Numbered from the stretch's first letter, positions 30,465 to 42,988 are shown. The stretch is 64,000 nt of DNA from Tubiluchus corallicola (GCA_030141605.1 JAQGDQ010000387.1:126001-190000), one strand, 5' to 3'. Numbers and translations are program-made. Notes: generated from the letters alone by a model not told the origin.

Positions 30465-33400
30465 ATGGCTCCTGTGAGTATTCTTGACAACTTCTCCCCC
30501 TGTGTAAAATCTCATGTTGAGGTGATTCTCAGAGATGGAAAAGTTGGAATATGTGCTGGGAACATCAGAGTAACAGATCTCAACAGTGGGTAAGAACCAA
30601 AATTTGAGATTCTGTAATTTTAGCTAGACTCCAAATAACATCACTTTAGTATCAGTCAAGCAATCAATCAACTCCAAAAATCAACTAAAGTTTTTTTTGC
30701 TTTTGATTTCTTGACTAAATATGGTATATATATAATATAATTATAATTTATATTTGAACTGTATAGTATTAATATTACATTTGAATTTATTTTCACACGA
30801 CAATTACATTAGACATAGACATATACATTTTTCATTTATCTCCTTATTTACATCAGAATACAAAGAGGCTGTAATTGCTATAATTATTAGATAATCAGGA
30901 TAAATTATGCATAAAGGAAAGAGTTAGGTGATGCAAGAGAAAGGGTAGCAAGAGACCAATTGGTCATCAACTCACCTGCCCTTCTAGGATTAGTGTAAAT
31001 TGAACATAAAAAACATTAACATTACATGTATATCATTGGAGCGCTAGCAGTAATAACAGTAGTTGTGAGCTGCAGAGCACGGGAATAGAGAAGAAACAAG
31101 AAGGTGCATAATGGAAAGGGAGCACATAATGATTAGTTGATGCGATGACTGACTTTAGATGACGAAAAATTAAGGTATATGAGTGATGGAGAGACAGATA
31201 AATTAGTAATTAGACCAGAAGTAAAATAAAGCTTAAGCGAGATCTATAGTTCATGTGTAATATATAAATATATATCATATGATAGATATATAGTATATAA
31301 ATATATTTAATATTACATGTAAAAGTGTGTGTATGTGCACGTGGATGCTTACCTGTTGCATGTAATTTTCGAGTGTCAGTTTATCTGATGAGCCATTCGC
31401 ATTCAAAAAGTATTGCAGTTTATTACTTCCAGGTCACATTTATACTTTTGACATTCCTGCATGGTAATTAAAGACAGGTTACCATTAATACTGTTGCAAC
31501 TGACAACTTTAACTGTTAGTTTTAGTTAATGTAAAAATGAGAAATTTTGTGAAAATCTGATATACCACTATTCTATTTTAGTGATTTGCTTGAATATGCA
31601 GATGGCACTCTGCATCAGGGCAAATGTGATCGATTCAAAATTTGCATTCCTTATGGTGGACACTCCGTAACATGTAAGTCAGCACTAAGAAGTTTATTAC
31701 ATCAGTAAGTCTTTTCATGGTTTCGTTGTGCGCATCCGCAGTTGCTGTAGGTCAAAGGTTAAGTGTACCACAACAGCGTGCGTTAACTACATCTGACACA
31801 TGACATGTTGTGGGTAAAGCAAAGCCGTCTGCCACATCAGTTTAGTAACTTCATTTGTTTTACATGAACTTTATTTATGCGTTAGTCTGTGCATAAAATG
31901 ATTTATTAGCGGGATCTTGCTTGAGAACAAGAAGAAATGAACTATGTAAGGTTCTAACTAGTTATTAAAACTGTTACTATTACAACAGAATTGTGGGGCA
32001 TTGTCAATTGTACGCAGATGCGTAGTCTGATACATTTAACCTTTGATCTTTTCACGATCATCATCAATTGCTGAAACTGTGAAAATGCTTATTGGAGGCA
32101 TACAAAAACACTCGCTAGATGGCACTGGCAGGAAATGACACTTCTTGTGTAAATAGCACAGATGTTTTTTTGCAGGGGAAGTGTTATTCAATGCACCTAC
32201 ACCAGAGACTCCGCCTGATTTCATTTTTGACGATTTTGATTTTTGTCCGGACCCTTCACACCTTCCGGTAATAATGTTTGTTTCTGTGTGACTGAGTGTG
32301 TGTGACGCTCGTGTTCGTTTGCTTGAAAATATGCTTTAACAAGCTAGAATGCAATGCATTGGTTTACCAAATTATTGACTTTTTTCTGTCAAATTATCTG
32401 AAATTGTCATTTTAAATTTATTGTTGCTGTGAATCCTTTTTTTGTCGTAAAAAAATTAAATAGCGAGGAGGTCTATTGTGACGCCTTAATATAAAAACTT
32501 ATGGCACGATAAAAGAACATGAGAACACAATCGTGGCAAAATAGACAGCTTTATAGAGTTACTAGTACTTCACCAGCAGACCTTGCAATTTTAAAAGTAT
32601 CTGGATTTAATTGTTTTCGAAAAACTTTTAGAAAATGTGAAACATAATTGTCTCGTTTAAGCGTAAGGCAGGTCTGCTTGTACAGGAACCAACTGGAGGA
32701 AGTGTAAAACTGTTATCATTTTAACATCAAAAATGATGAAGCTGCTAGATCTTTAGCTTCAGGAGTCATTCTGTCTGCCTATATCAGCTGAATTAATGTA
32801 CTTTAGATGATTAGACATATAAAATTTACACGAAATGTATATTAACGAGTGATAAATGTTGTTGTGGTCTTGATTTATTGTAAAATTATCTTGTTTAGCA
32901 TTAGCACATGGTGTAAACAGTTGGTAATGCTAGTGTATGTTACACCTAAGACTTCTGTATTCTTCCTCAGCAGTTTCACGCACGAGTTTTTGTACCGTTT
33001 ACAGAGTCTTGCTGCTTGGAATCCAAACGATTCTTCATCACTGCTTTCAGTCGTACGAGAGCTACTGGACGAGTATAGACAATACAATGTTTCCAAGCTG
33101 CAGCTCAGCCCACAATTGCAGTTTGAGTACAATTCTTTGGTGGAGAACGCTGTGTTTCCAGCCGAGGGCGTAGAGGTGTACGTAGCTCCTCAAGTATCGG
33201 TAAACATGAGCATGATTTAATTTGCATTGTCGTTGCTGTGTACTACTAAATAGTTTTTGAAATTATTTAAAAGCTGCATTTGTCATAGTCCAGAAGTTGT
33301 CAATTACAAACACTTAGCTCGGTGTCATAATCTTAGAAGTATTTTAACAGTAAAACATAAGTTGTTGTAAATTTTTTATAATCAGTAATTAATTTTTGGT

Positions 33401-36400
33401 GATATTAGTCTGGAAGAAAATTCTTGAAGCCTTACATTAATAGTGCATTTTGTGTGTATGTGTGTGTGTGCTTGTGCGTGTATGTACATGCATGTGCGTG
33501 CGTGCATGCGAGGGTGCATGTGAGGGGGGTGCATGCGTGTGTATACATGTTCGCATGTTTGTGTACACATGTGTATGTGTTGTGTGCGTGAATACGGGTG
33601 TATGTGTGAGCGCGTGTGTATACATGAGTACCGGTGGTACTGAGAAGAAATCAACTGTTTTTTAAATCTTAATGTGTGATATGAAAATGTGACTTCACTG
33701 TCACCATATTGAATTGTACTGTGTCTATCAGTGCAGGATATTAATTCAGCATTGTCATTTGCCAGTATTTTGCAATTCACTTCTAGATGACGGAGCCTTA
33801 TGTTTCTTTCAAAAGCATCCAAATGACAACTTTAGATGAGTTGCACTGTTAAGCCTATGTTGCCAAGACCTAAAACATACATTGTAACTGATTTTTTTCC
33901 TTTTTTATTGCTATAGGGAAAGAGTTCACCAGTGTGTTTTCTAATCAAACTTCCGGTGGATTTTGCAAAAGTGCCACCATATTTGCTACAAGTGAGTGTG
34001 TTTCTAATGCTATAAACAAATACTTTTTATATGTAGCAGCAACAGTAGTACTCGTTTGTGATGACTAGTAACAACAATAAATCTACAACTTCAGTTTCCT
34101 ACTCTAGCAGATTTATTTGAATTAAAGCAATACCCTATCTAATGTTAAATATATCTGATTCTCCTGATAGATATAGGCATAGACATGTTTATTGATCTCT
34201 TCTATTGCACATGATCTACTAAAAATACACAGCTGATTAAACATATAAAATTTACACAAATTGTATATTAAGGAGTGATGAAATGGGTACAAGAGAAAGG
34301 GTAGCAAAACACTATCAGGTCATCGAGTCAGCTATCCTTCTAAAATTAATAAAATAAAACTATATGCACTGAATAATTACTAGAAAAACAACGACAATTA
34401 CGTATAACAAAAAACAATATCAACAAAAACAATGACAAAGTTAAATTTAAGGAAAAAAGATACAATAAATAGTATATAGTTAACCTACATAACAATAACG
34501 TGTTTTAGTTTAGTTTATTTTTTTACCATAGCACTGCATACATATACTGTAATTATGTATCATCATTACTGAAAAATGTAAATAAGATATATATAAATTT
34601 AGAATCATCAGCTTGACTAATTAAGTCGATTTGCAAAATTTGCACTCCTTGTTAGATGGCTTTTGCAGGTAAATTTACAGGTGTTTCACATACATGAACC
34701 AAAAAAAATACTACATCTGGAAATGTTTTGCAAAATCAAATTATATCGATGTCCATTGTTAAATACAGGTATCGGATTGTACAGGAAAAATTTAACATCG
34801 AACAAACAAAGAACTAAACAATATACAATTTTATACTATAGACTAGAGCCTAAAATATTAAAAAAGAACAAATTGTTTGTTTAAGATTGACTTAAACAAT
34901 CATTGAGATAGGAGTCTAATTACCAGGTATGTTACCGAGACTGAACTTACAAACCGAAAGCGAAATTTATGAAACACGATACTGAACCGAAACATTTCTG
35001 CAAAAGCAGCTACTTTTCAAACAGGAAAAGAGGAAATTTTAAAATAAGTAAAATATTTTGTTTTTTGTTGGTTTGCTTTTTTTGCTGTGATACAAAATTA
35101 TGCATAAAAAATTCTAATACGTAAAGGACAAGGAAATTTTGCAGTATTGAGCCTCAAGTTTGATGAAGTGGCTTACCTTTGAAAATGTGTTATAATGTTT
35201 TTGGATTTGAGCATCCTTAATGATTAATGTTTAAATATCATAATGCCTCATTAAAAATAAAAAATTTTTATTTTGTAGATATTTTGTAAAACTTCACAGT
35301 GGTCAGCACTCAAGATATGCCGCATTGCTGTGAAAAGCATATCACAAACTGTTATGTAAAAGAAATTTTCGTTTTATTTGAACTAATTTTGTCAAGATTT
35401 TGTAGTGGTTTTTGACATCTAGGAAAAAGAAAATTTAAATTAGGCAAATACTAGTAAAACCTAGGACAAATGCTACCAAAAAATATCCGAATTTTTTTAG
35501 CTAATTTATTAAGTTTCGTCAAAACCGAAAGTTAACTGAAAGTGCACTCATCTGCAAACTGAAACAAAAACTTGGTTTGGGCAACATCCCTCGTAATTTC
35601 ATTAGTTTTCCTTTTAGCCATAGATGTTCAGGTAGGCAACAGTGTCTACATCTGAGAAACTCATTCTCCCACTCAGCCTTCTGCTTTTTGCATTTTTCCT
35701 AAATTGCTCAGCTTAATTGAAATATTCTTATATGTATTTAGCAAACTAGCAGCGGTTACCTGGTATTTAAACATTTTCTTTTCTCAGACACACGTATGTG
35801 CTGCTAAATATAGTACTGAATGCTTCATAAATTGATAAAGGTATTTTCTTTGCTCAATTTGCCCACTTACTAGGCCCCTATCACATTTAATTAATTAGAC
35901 ATATTCAAGGCCTTCGTGCTTGGTATAACACACCACAGGCAGTTACTGAGACCTTCTGCTATATAAGTGCCATATAACGAACAAGTACAAAGTACTACAC
36001 AACAACCAGTTGCCGTGCCTGTTTGTATTTAAGGGCAGTTCATATACATGTAATTAATAATCATCATGTTAAAAATTAGTTAATAGTATTACTAATACAC
36101 CACAAGTAACTGTTTAAACCGTTCAGTACATAATCCACATACATAAATTCACAATACAGGTTGGCGGGACATATTTATTAGCCTAGGGCATCGTAAAGTC
36201 TTGATATGCCCCTAAACTTCTTTTATTAGCAGTTAGAATTTTTTACGTTCTCTGGCACTTCAGTACTGCTTTCATTGCTTTCCGAAATGTGGTTAATTGT
36301 CCTGCATACACAAACACGTTTATGAATGAGTTGTTCAAGGGCAGGAGCAAAAGAAGAGCAAAAACCTTTGATATTGAGGGGGTAAAACAAAGCTCGCATC

Positions 36401-37676
36401 TTAAAAAATGAATCTCGTATAATACGAGAAATGGTAACCAAAAGCCAATGTAAAGCACTACTGTAACACCAAAAACTTTAACTATTTTCATTTTGTACAA
36501 AAAGTTGTTGACCTCATTTTCTGATATAACACTGAGAGAATTTGAAGCTGCCTCAATTGCCCGCTGTTGCTTCAATGCAACTTTAATGATGCCGTAATAG
36601 CAAAAAGTTTGCAAAAGCGTAACAATTATAAAATGAAAGTTGTTGATGAAAAACATGAATTTTCCAAAATATCCGGTGAAGCTGATGCAGTAATAACCAG
36701 TGCTGTTACTCAATTGATAAGTTACATATGCAATTGCACTTGTAATTGAGGCATAGATCCATGAAAGCAGGCAAACAATATTTGCACGTTTTTGAGTAAC
36801 CCAGCGCAGGTAAAGAAAAGGGTAAACGATAGCTAGGTATCGCTCAACGGTGACTGACAGATAGAACACCACTGAACTGTTAATATTTAACATTAGTAAG
36901 CACATGAGGAATGTACAAAAATTGACACTGCATCTCAAGTCCATCAAAAAACCTATAGCCAACGTCAGCATCCCAAAACCCGTTAGAGAATCCGCTGCAG
37001 CGAGATTGGCCATAAAAAAGAAAGGTACTTGATGCAGTGAAGGTGTGCGGATGATTGTGGTGAGTACCAAGAAGTTACTGAACAAGGTACCGACACCAAG
37101 CAAAGTGTTGAGTGTGGTCGTAGTTACTGCAGCTGCGTTGTCGTTCATGACTATACATACAATGCCATCACTGTTGTTACTAGTGATGTTGATGCTGTTG
37201 TCCTGATTCATAATCAATTTATATCGCAAAAACAATTTTCTCCTCGTCAACGTTCAAATCTACAAGAGTCACAAAATTCATGTTGAGAAAATAAAAAACT
37301 GGCTCACATTCTAGCAGCGTGCCAACTGCTACAATTAAAATATAACATTTAAAGTTGAGCGATGAAAATTAACATCTAAAACGAAGGATTATTTACAATC
37401 GAACACGTACTTACCTGAAAATCTCGTTGTCAGTGTATATCTACACAATCATTATGTCTGCAGTGATCTCACATTTATCCTGCCTCTTGCGAGTCTAATG
37501 ATGTCGTTATTTGTGCGATAATGACATTTAGAATTTGAAACTCTAAATAATGAACACGGAGCTATTCTCAAGTTGCATTTGAATACACGTTTGTTGCAGT
37601 TTGTGCGTAAATTCCCATTTGAGTGTGACGTAATATGCAGTTAATAATTGTAGGAAAATTCTAGAAAAATACAAAC

Positions 37677-37714
<38 letters not shown>

Positions 37715-40700
37715 ATTATAATTATAGTATCATGTAACCTACCATAATAGGGAATGTGACATTTGGGCATGTCCACTTGGACACTTTGGTGAGAGAAATT
37801 TGAGCACTAATAAAATAAGATTCTAACCTATTTTTTGTCTTTAGTTTTTAAAAATTCTGTATTTTAAAAGTTCAATATTTCCTAACTCTTCCATTTTTTC
37901 AAGATTGCTTAACAAACATCTGTGACTGGAGACACTTTAAGTGATTGCCTTTGTTTCGTATTAACGAATAAAAAAATGTATTTCAAAATAACTAATCTAT
38001 GTACGTAATCACTGTTGGGGTTGACAGTAATAGTTTCACTGAAATCTGAACATATCACTTTTTCATCCATGACCCATAGGTCAAGGCACTGAAGGTCATG
38101 ATTTCACCTCTTTTCACTGTTTCATCCATGACCCATAGGTCAAGGCACTGAAGGACACGATTTCACCTCTATTCACTGTTTCATCCATGACCCATAGGTC
38201 AAGACACTGAAGGTCACGATTTCACCTCTATTCACTGTTTCATCCATGACCCATAGGTCAAGGCACTGAAGGTCATGATTTCACCTCTATTGAATTCACT
38301 GTGCTTTTGATTACCTAGAAATTGCATTTTGTTGCAAAGGATGTTGAAACTTCTGACTTTCTGACCTATGACCCACAGATCAAAGGTCAACCTACACCAT
38401 GCAGTTTGTCTCATCAAGACCTTTTATTTCATGTACTACAAGGTACTAAAATCGTAACTTGGCACTTCAGACCCGTGACCTCGAGGTCAGGCTCAACCAA
38501 ACTCATACATTTCAATTTGTCTTATCAATACCTTTCATTTCATGTATTACAACACTGGGAATATTTGTTTCCCAGTCACCCAATTTCAATTTTTGCCTAA
38601 GCGGTGTCTTCCAGCCTGGACGTACATCGTTTCAATGAGACTGTTCATGTGATGATACTATAACCTGCTGTTTTGAAAAATAATTTTATTTGTTAACGTG
38701 AAACAAAAGCTGCAGTTAAAGCAGCTCCCATTACAATAGCAGAATTTTTTACCACAATTTTGACAGCCAGATATGTTCACTTGTTGAATTTTTTTCTTAC
38801 ATTTTATTTTTAAGGATCAAGGTTTGGGAGAAGATGCAGCTGTTTTGCTAGTCACATATCATTCATTTGAGGGCATGAAGGCCACTCCACAGCTTTACTT
38901 ATCACCTAGTTTAGAGCAGTAAGTAAAATTCTACTAAACAAGTTGAACAAATCAAATATAATGGCTTATTAAGTCTCTGGAAGACGTTTACTGCGAGTAA
39001 ACGAAATGCTGTTTTTGTGGCTGTTACGAAAGTTCAACTAAAAAAATGGCTAAGTGGTGATGTTGTGCACTTAACGATCAAAGTTAAGCAAAGCTGAGCT
39101 TGGTCAGGAAATGGATTGGTGGCATCAGGAAAACTCCTTTTTACCGCATTACCCACCTGCTTTGAGGAATGATGTATGTGCAATTGTGCATTCAGACGTG
39201 GTTAAGATACCTGTCTATGTGTTGTCACATCTTAGAGGATTATTTTTGATGTGAGATGGATACCGGTTTTGCCACATCCATCAACATAATAAAAAGGCAC
39301 TCTTGCTGAGCTGAATTTCTAAGCTGTACAATTCAAACTTTTTATTTGCAAAATAGTAATGTGTTGTAATCATATCCTCTGCCATTTTTGCCACTGATCA
39401 ATATTTCTGTCAGATCAGACGTTGCTCAACTTTAAGAACAGTTGTTGAGATACTTGTTAATCTAGACAAGTCAAACGTTTTTTCTTCTGCTAGTGTGTTT
39501 TGTATGCATGTGGCATTTTGTTTCTTCTGCAGTGCAATGGGTGGGGCTCCAGGTATCAGAATACCTGCTTACACTATGAACACTTCACTTACTGATTATG
39601 TGCCTCAAATATGCGATTTACTCAAAAACAAGGTATGTACATCTTTCATAATAGAGTAGAATTTTGTTATTGTAATTTAAAAAACAACAGAGATAGTTTT
39701 CTGAATAAACTGTAAAAAAATAATTGACTGCCAGAGGTGATTAAAACACATTAGAAGGACTTCTAAGTAGTGCAAAAGGTGCAAACAAGAACAAGGCCTG
39801 GAGTAATTATTGCTAAGGTTCATTATTAAAGAAATTTATACGGAGTATTTCATAAATTTTGCTACTGCAGAAATATTTATTGCCAGTGACGCAATAAAGT
39901 CTGCTTGATTTTGGTCTTAAGTTGAGCATTGCTGATCCCTGTATTTATTTTGCCTAGTGGCGGGAAAAGCCTGATTGTTCAATCTCTAAATTGAAATGCG
40001 CAGAATTGCTGTGCGTACTTTGTGACTAAAAGTATGGTGTTTCGTAGCTACTTGTTAGTTCGAGAACTTACTGCTAGTTGTTTCACTGTATGCGAAATGT
40101 AAGGATTTTGAAGAATTAATTGGTAATTTCGTTAAATGTGAAACCATGGCCTTACCCTGGCTATTTATCATGTTGCTTGTCAATGCCAAACTTCGTAAAA
40201 CAAAATCACCTACTACACTACATCAACAATGCAACAGTCACCTGTTAAAAACATTTTTAAGGTACCATTTATTTTTTGCTTGTACTTTAATAAAAAATTC
40301 TGCCACTGCATTACTTAATACTTAATTAACCACTGCAAGTGCATTTAGCTTTACACTAACTGGAGTAATGCCTTGCAAATGTGCTGCCATCTGTCATAAG
40401 TGTTAGTAAGTACTTGTAAGTACTGTTACTAGTGCTACTTTAATTAGATTTTGTAGTTTATTAGCAAACTATACTGCATGTATTTACAACTTGTGTGCTG
40501 CAGGTGGATGCTTTGGTACAGTCATACGAGCAACGTAAAGAGTACATGGCCGCTATGTTGACGCAGTTTGGAAGTTCTGTTATCGAGTACGACATTAAAA
40601 ACTTTGCCAAGCTCTCCCTGCTGTTGGAATGGAATGATTTCTGCTTTTTATTGCACAGTATGTATAACAAAGTACCTAAAATGCTTACATTCCTTGCCGG

Positions 40701-42006
40701 AAATTTCTGAAAACGTGATGCCCAGCGATGTAAAAATGTGATGCTAAAATTGGCAAAAATCGCTTGTCTTTTGGAGTGGTGTGTCTGGAGTCTCTAAAGG
40801 AATAGGAAATTTCACAACTTGATGTTCAATACTCTTCTTGAACTTGACTTTTAGTAAAGTTTTAACTCAGTCAGTCTTCAATAATATTAAAATTCAGTTC
40901 TAAGATGAATTTTAATTATGCATAAAGAACCAGTGTAAGTAAAGTAGTGTTCGTTTAGTCTTTCTTGAATTTTTGCTCCCAAGACTAGTTTTTGTTATTA
41001 GTTGACAATAAATAGTTGTGTACGGGGTGGTACACTGGCATACTAATGTGATGCTGTATTGTTAACTTATATCGCACAAAATCAGTGAACAAGCCTATTA
41101 TTATTGTTATCACTATTATTATTATTATAAAAGTTATTATTGTATCATAACATTGCTAAAAGAATAGAAGATCAAAGCTTGACACTCAACATGGCACTCA
41201 ATCAGGTTTTGAAGTTTGAATTTGAAGTTTCACAACTTGGCTTACAAATTTGGTGCCGAAACATATTTAAATATATCTGCATGTGAACCATAAACCATTT
41301 CACCTGGTAAGGCATTTTAATATAGGACAACTGTTAACAGAAAAAGTGGTCCACAGTGTCAGTTTGAAAAAGAGAGGCTGTATGAGAAGCTGAATTTTTT
41401 AGACTAAATGTCTATTGTGTGTAGAATTCTATATGTTGCAAGCAATATGCATATTTTTTGCTTCATTGTAACGGTTCTTTGTTTATGTAACGTACCCATA
41501 TACCCACTCACTATGGGCACACAGCAAAATGTTACTTGCCGGGTACAATTCTGTATATTTACTAATATCGTTGAATTTTTTCTTATTGTGAAAATGATAA
41601 ATTCAATATTCAGTGATGACATCAGCACAAGCCAATCTGGTTGTCAGGACAAAGTGTCCTTCGACCACAATTAATGCAGTTTTAAGACAAAGTCCAATTC
41701 ACTTTTAAGTCTTAATTCCTGTTGCTGCTTTTGGTTTTGTACAGGTTTCTGTTACTCCACTTACCACTAAGTTTGCTGTTTTCTTACCAAATTTTATATC
41801 TTTTAGTTCATGTTCCAATACAATTTCCATCTGTGAAGCCACATATTCAGTTCCAGTCAATCTATCACCAGGTGGGAGGTAAACTGTAGGACTATCCGTA
41901 CAGCCCCAGGTGGAGCGGAAATGAGATGGCAACCAGATTACGGAAGTTTATGTTGGATAGTATTGTGGAGTTTCGCAACAGGTCTTGCAGATCCGGTCAC
42001 ATCTGA
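30465..42006 (+). CDS. BABAM2: BABAM2 (BRE), BRCA1-A/BRISC complex subunit, 9 exons, in-frame TAG
   Basis: BABAM2 is the non-catalytic UEV-fold scaffold joining BRCC36-Abraxas to MERIT40 in the K63-specific deubiquitinase complexes BRCA1-A (nuclear) and BRISC (cytoplasmic). Exons: 30465-30589, 31582-31673, 32176-32267, 33005-33199, 33917-33991, 38815-38918, 39533-39632, 40504-40657, 41807-42006; all GT-AG and phase-consistent. Family matches run end to end: [84 protein letters not shown], and [13 protein letters not shown] near the C-terminus. The model is 378 codons plus stop (human 383). Codon 340 is TAG (41887-41889), yet 38 conserved-looking codons follow before TGA at 42004. The TAG sits in a variable loop, where human BRE has GQLY and this gene GKL-TAG. 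It could be a nonsense allele, a sequence error, or read through. Intron 5 (33992-38814) hosts a GPCR gene on the other strand. Confidence 0.95.
30811..31010 (-). mobile_element. LINE 3' tail fragment with (CTATGT)n end
   Basis: The plus strand starts ACATAGAC-type repeats (30811 on) and contains GAGAAAGGGTAGCAAGAGAC and GTCATCAACTCACCTGCCC. Similar fragments with the same start and order lie at 34165-34340 and 60115-60290. A hexamer tail plus a shared last 200 bp is what 5'-truncated LINE or SINE insertions leave. The orientation is inferred from the tail. It lies in BABAM2 intron 1. Confidence 0.55.
31705..32092. mobile_element. MITE with TAAG(C/T)CTTTTCA termini, copy 2
   Basis: About 388 bp in BABAM2 intron 2. 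Ends: TAAGTCTTTTCATGG on the left and, inverted, AATAAGCATTTTCACAG on the right. The interior follows the copy at 5097-5485 in order, including TGTAGGTCAAAGGTTAAGTG and ACGATCATCATCAATTGCTG. Confidence 0.7.
33443..33635. repeat. TG-rich alternating purine-pyrimidine tract
   Basis: About 190 bp of TG, TGTA and TGCG dinucleotide steps in BABAM2 intron 4. Such alternating tracts can adopt Z-DNA. The His/Thr-rich frame on the minus strand is only its translation. Confidence 0.9.
34165..34340 (-). mobile_element. LINE 3' tail fragment, second copy
   Basis: Begins GGCATAGACATGTTTATTGA and contains AAGAGAAAGGGTAGCAAAAC and GGTCATCGAGTCAGC, in the same order as the fragment at 30811-31010. It lies in BABAM2 intron 5. 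Confidence 0.5.
36243..37250 (-). CDS. Family A (rhodopsin-like) GPCR, single exon, nested in BABAM2 intron 5
   Basis: A complete 335-residue seven-helix receptor with no intron. The N-terminus carries two N-glycosylation sequons (N21-I-T, N25-N-S). Class A landmarks: N59 in helix 1 (LFSNFLVL), LAAAD with D87 in helix 2, ERY at 136-138 ending helix 3, W164 in helix 4, FWLP at 270-273 in helix 6. Helix 7 reads [11 protein letters not shown], so the NPxxY motif is NVFVY (311-315), with valine in place of proline. The next residues (FRKAMKAVL) form a short helix 8, and a Cys at 332 could be palmitoylated. A second start, Met14, also precedes the glycosylation sites. The ligand is unknown. ERYLAIVYP and the short loops recall the melanocortin/EDG/adenosine group, but this is only a resemblance. 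Confidence 0.92.
   Translation of the reverse strand: MTRRKLFLRYKLIMNQDNSINITSNNSDGIVCIVMNDNAAAVTTTTLNTLLGVGTLFSNFLVLTTIIRTPSLHQVPFFFMANLAAADSLTGFGMLTLAIGFLMDLRCSVNFCTFLMCLLMLNINSSVVFYLSVTVERYLAIVYPFLYLRWVTQKRANIVCLLSWIYASITSAIAYVTYQLSNSTGYYCISFTGYFGKFMFFINNFHFIIVTLLQTFCYYGIIKVALKQQRAIEAASNSLSVISENEVNNFLYKMKIVKVFGVTVVLYIGFWLPFLVLYEIHFLRCELCFTPSISKVFALLLLLPLNNSFINVFVYAGQLTTFRKAMKAVLKCQRT
37680..37711. repeat. (TA)n microsatellite
   Basis: About 15 TA repeats, roughly 430 bp upstream of the GPCR start codon and within BABAM2 intron 5. Confidence 0.95.
38061..38296. repeat. 59-bp minisatellite, 4 copies, with AGGTCA half-sites
   Basis: Four 59-bp units start at 38061, 38120, 38179 and 38238. 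Each contains CATGACCCATAGGTCA and then GAAGGTCA, in most units three AGGTCA-type half-sites, including an everted pair TGACCC-AT-AGGTCA. One unit carries AGGTCAAGA in place of AGGTCAAGG. It lies in BABAM2 intron 5 and about 0.8-1.05 kb upstream of the nested GPCR start. Confidence 0.95.
38350..38495. promoter_or_regulatory. Extra AGGTCA half-sites beside the 59-bp array
   Basis: Just after the array there are TGACCTATGACCC, CAAAGGTCAACC and a perfect palindrome TGACCTCGAGGTCA (38468-38481 region). AGGTCA is the core half-site of many nuclear receptors. That these work as regulatory sites is inference; the sequence shows only the motif cluster. Confidence 0.35.
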
Positions 42007-42262
42007 GACAAATTTTCGAAGCATGGATGTCAATAGAATTTTTCATTGTGGTCTTTCTAAAGGAATGCGTCTTCTAAAATGTAGTTGTGCTATTCTCTGA
42101 TAAAGCCAGCAAACTTCTATTTCACATCGAACTAAATCATCATTTGATGTAACCAAGTGCTCAAAGACATGACACACGTTTTAACTTTACAGTAATAATA
42201 ATAACATGCCTGGTATAAATCAGGTTTGAAACCAATTGCAGTTCATTATAATTTTTCGCATT

Positions 42263-42988
42263 CAGTAAGTCCTCGCTTAACGATGCTAGTGCGTTTCAGC
42301 AAAATGTGACGTTAAGCAAAACGTCGTTAAATGAAACCAAGACTTCCGTAGAAACTAATATAAAGGAATTGAGATACATTCGCGAGGCAAAAATCTATCC
42401 AGTTTAAACTACATAAATTAAACGTTTTATGAGTTTTATTCATATTTCTACTGATTAATTTCTTTCTGTTTGCTTGAAAATGGTCTTACCAATACCTAGC
42501 TAGACTTGTTTGTGGTTTCTCTTTCGCCAATGTTGAAGCCCTTGATACAGGCAGTTAGTGGTTCAACACTGGCTTGTGAACGCCAAGCCCTGGAATGACC
42601 TTGGGATAATTTCATAAATGTAGTACTAGCTGGTGGCTATAGCAACAGGTTGCAGACAAATTTCCGTGGCGGAAAGTTTAAACTCGGGTGTGTGGAAGGG
42701 TATAAATACAATTCGCTTTATACAAACAGCTAGCATTTAGTGCGTAGTCAGTCAGGAAGCAAAAACATATGATAATTGTATTGTTTCGTGTTACTAGTAC
42801 GTTCTTAGAACAGAATAATGCAATATAAACCATATTTAATGCTCCAAATAGTTGTTTATAAAATAAAAAATGGCTTTCACCAAGGTAAAAAAAGGTTAAA
42901 GTAAATGTGCATTGTTGAGGTGTCAAATGTTCAGCATTGCTAAAACGAAACGTCGCTAAACGAGGAGTCATTTAGCAAGGATTTACTG
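42263..42988. mobile_element. mariner-like non-autonomous element
   Basis: About 726 bp. Left end CAGTAAGTCCTCGCTTAACG; right end, on the opposite strand, CAGTAAATCCTTGCTAAATG, then CTCCTCGTTTAGCGACG. TA follows the right end; the left flank is TT. CAGTA...CTCGCTTAACG ends are typical of mariner/Tigger-derived elements. The interior has no transposase. A related left end occurs at 63199. Confidence 0.75.

Noticed and set aside
33382-33822. His/Thr-rich 146-aa minus-strand frame and its overlapping plus frames
   Set aside because: They are translations of the TG-rich tract in a BABAM2 intron, with no domain.
41872-41889. 18-base intron that would remove the BABAM2 TAG
   Set aside because: It starts GT and ends AG, but is far below the size animals can normally splice and has no room for a branch point. 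It is kept only as an unlikely alternative in the finding.
41705-41932. 75-aa minus-strand frame
   Set aside because: It is the antisense shadow of the last BABAM2 exon.
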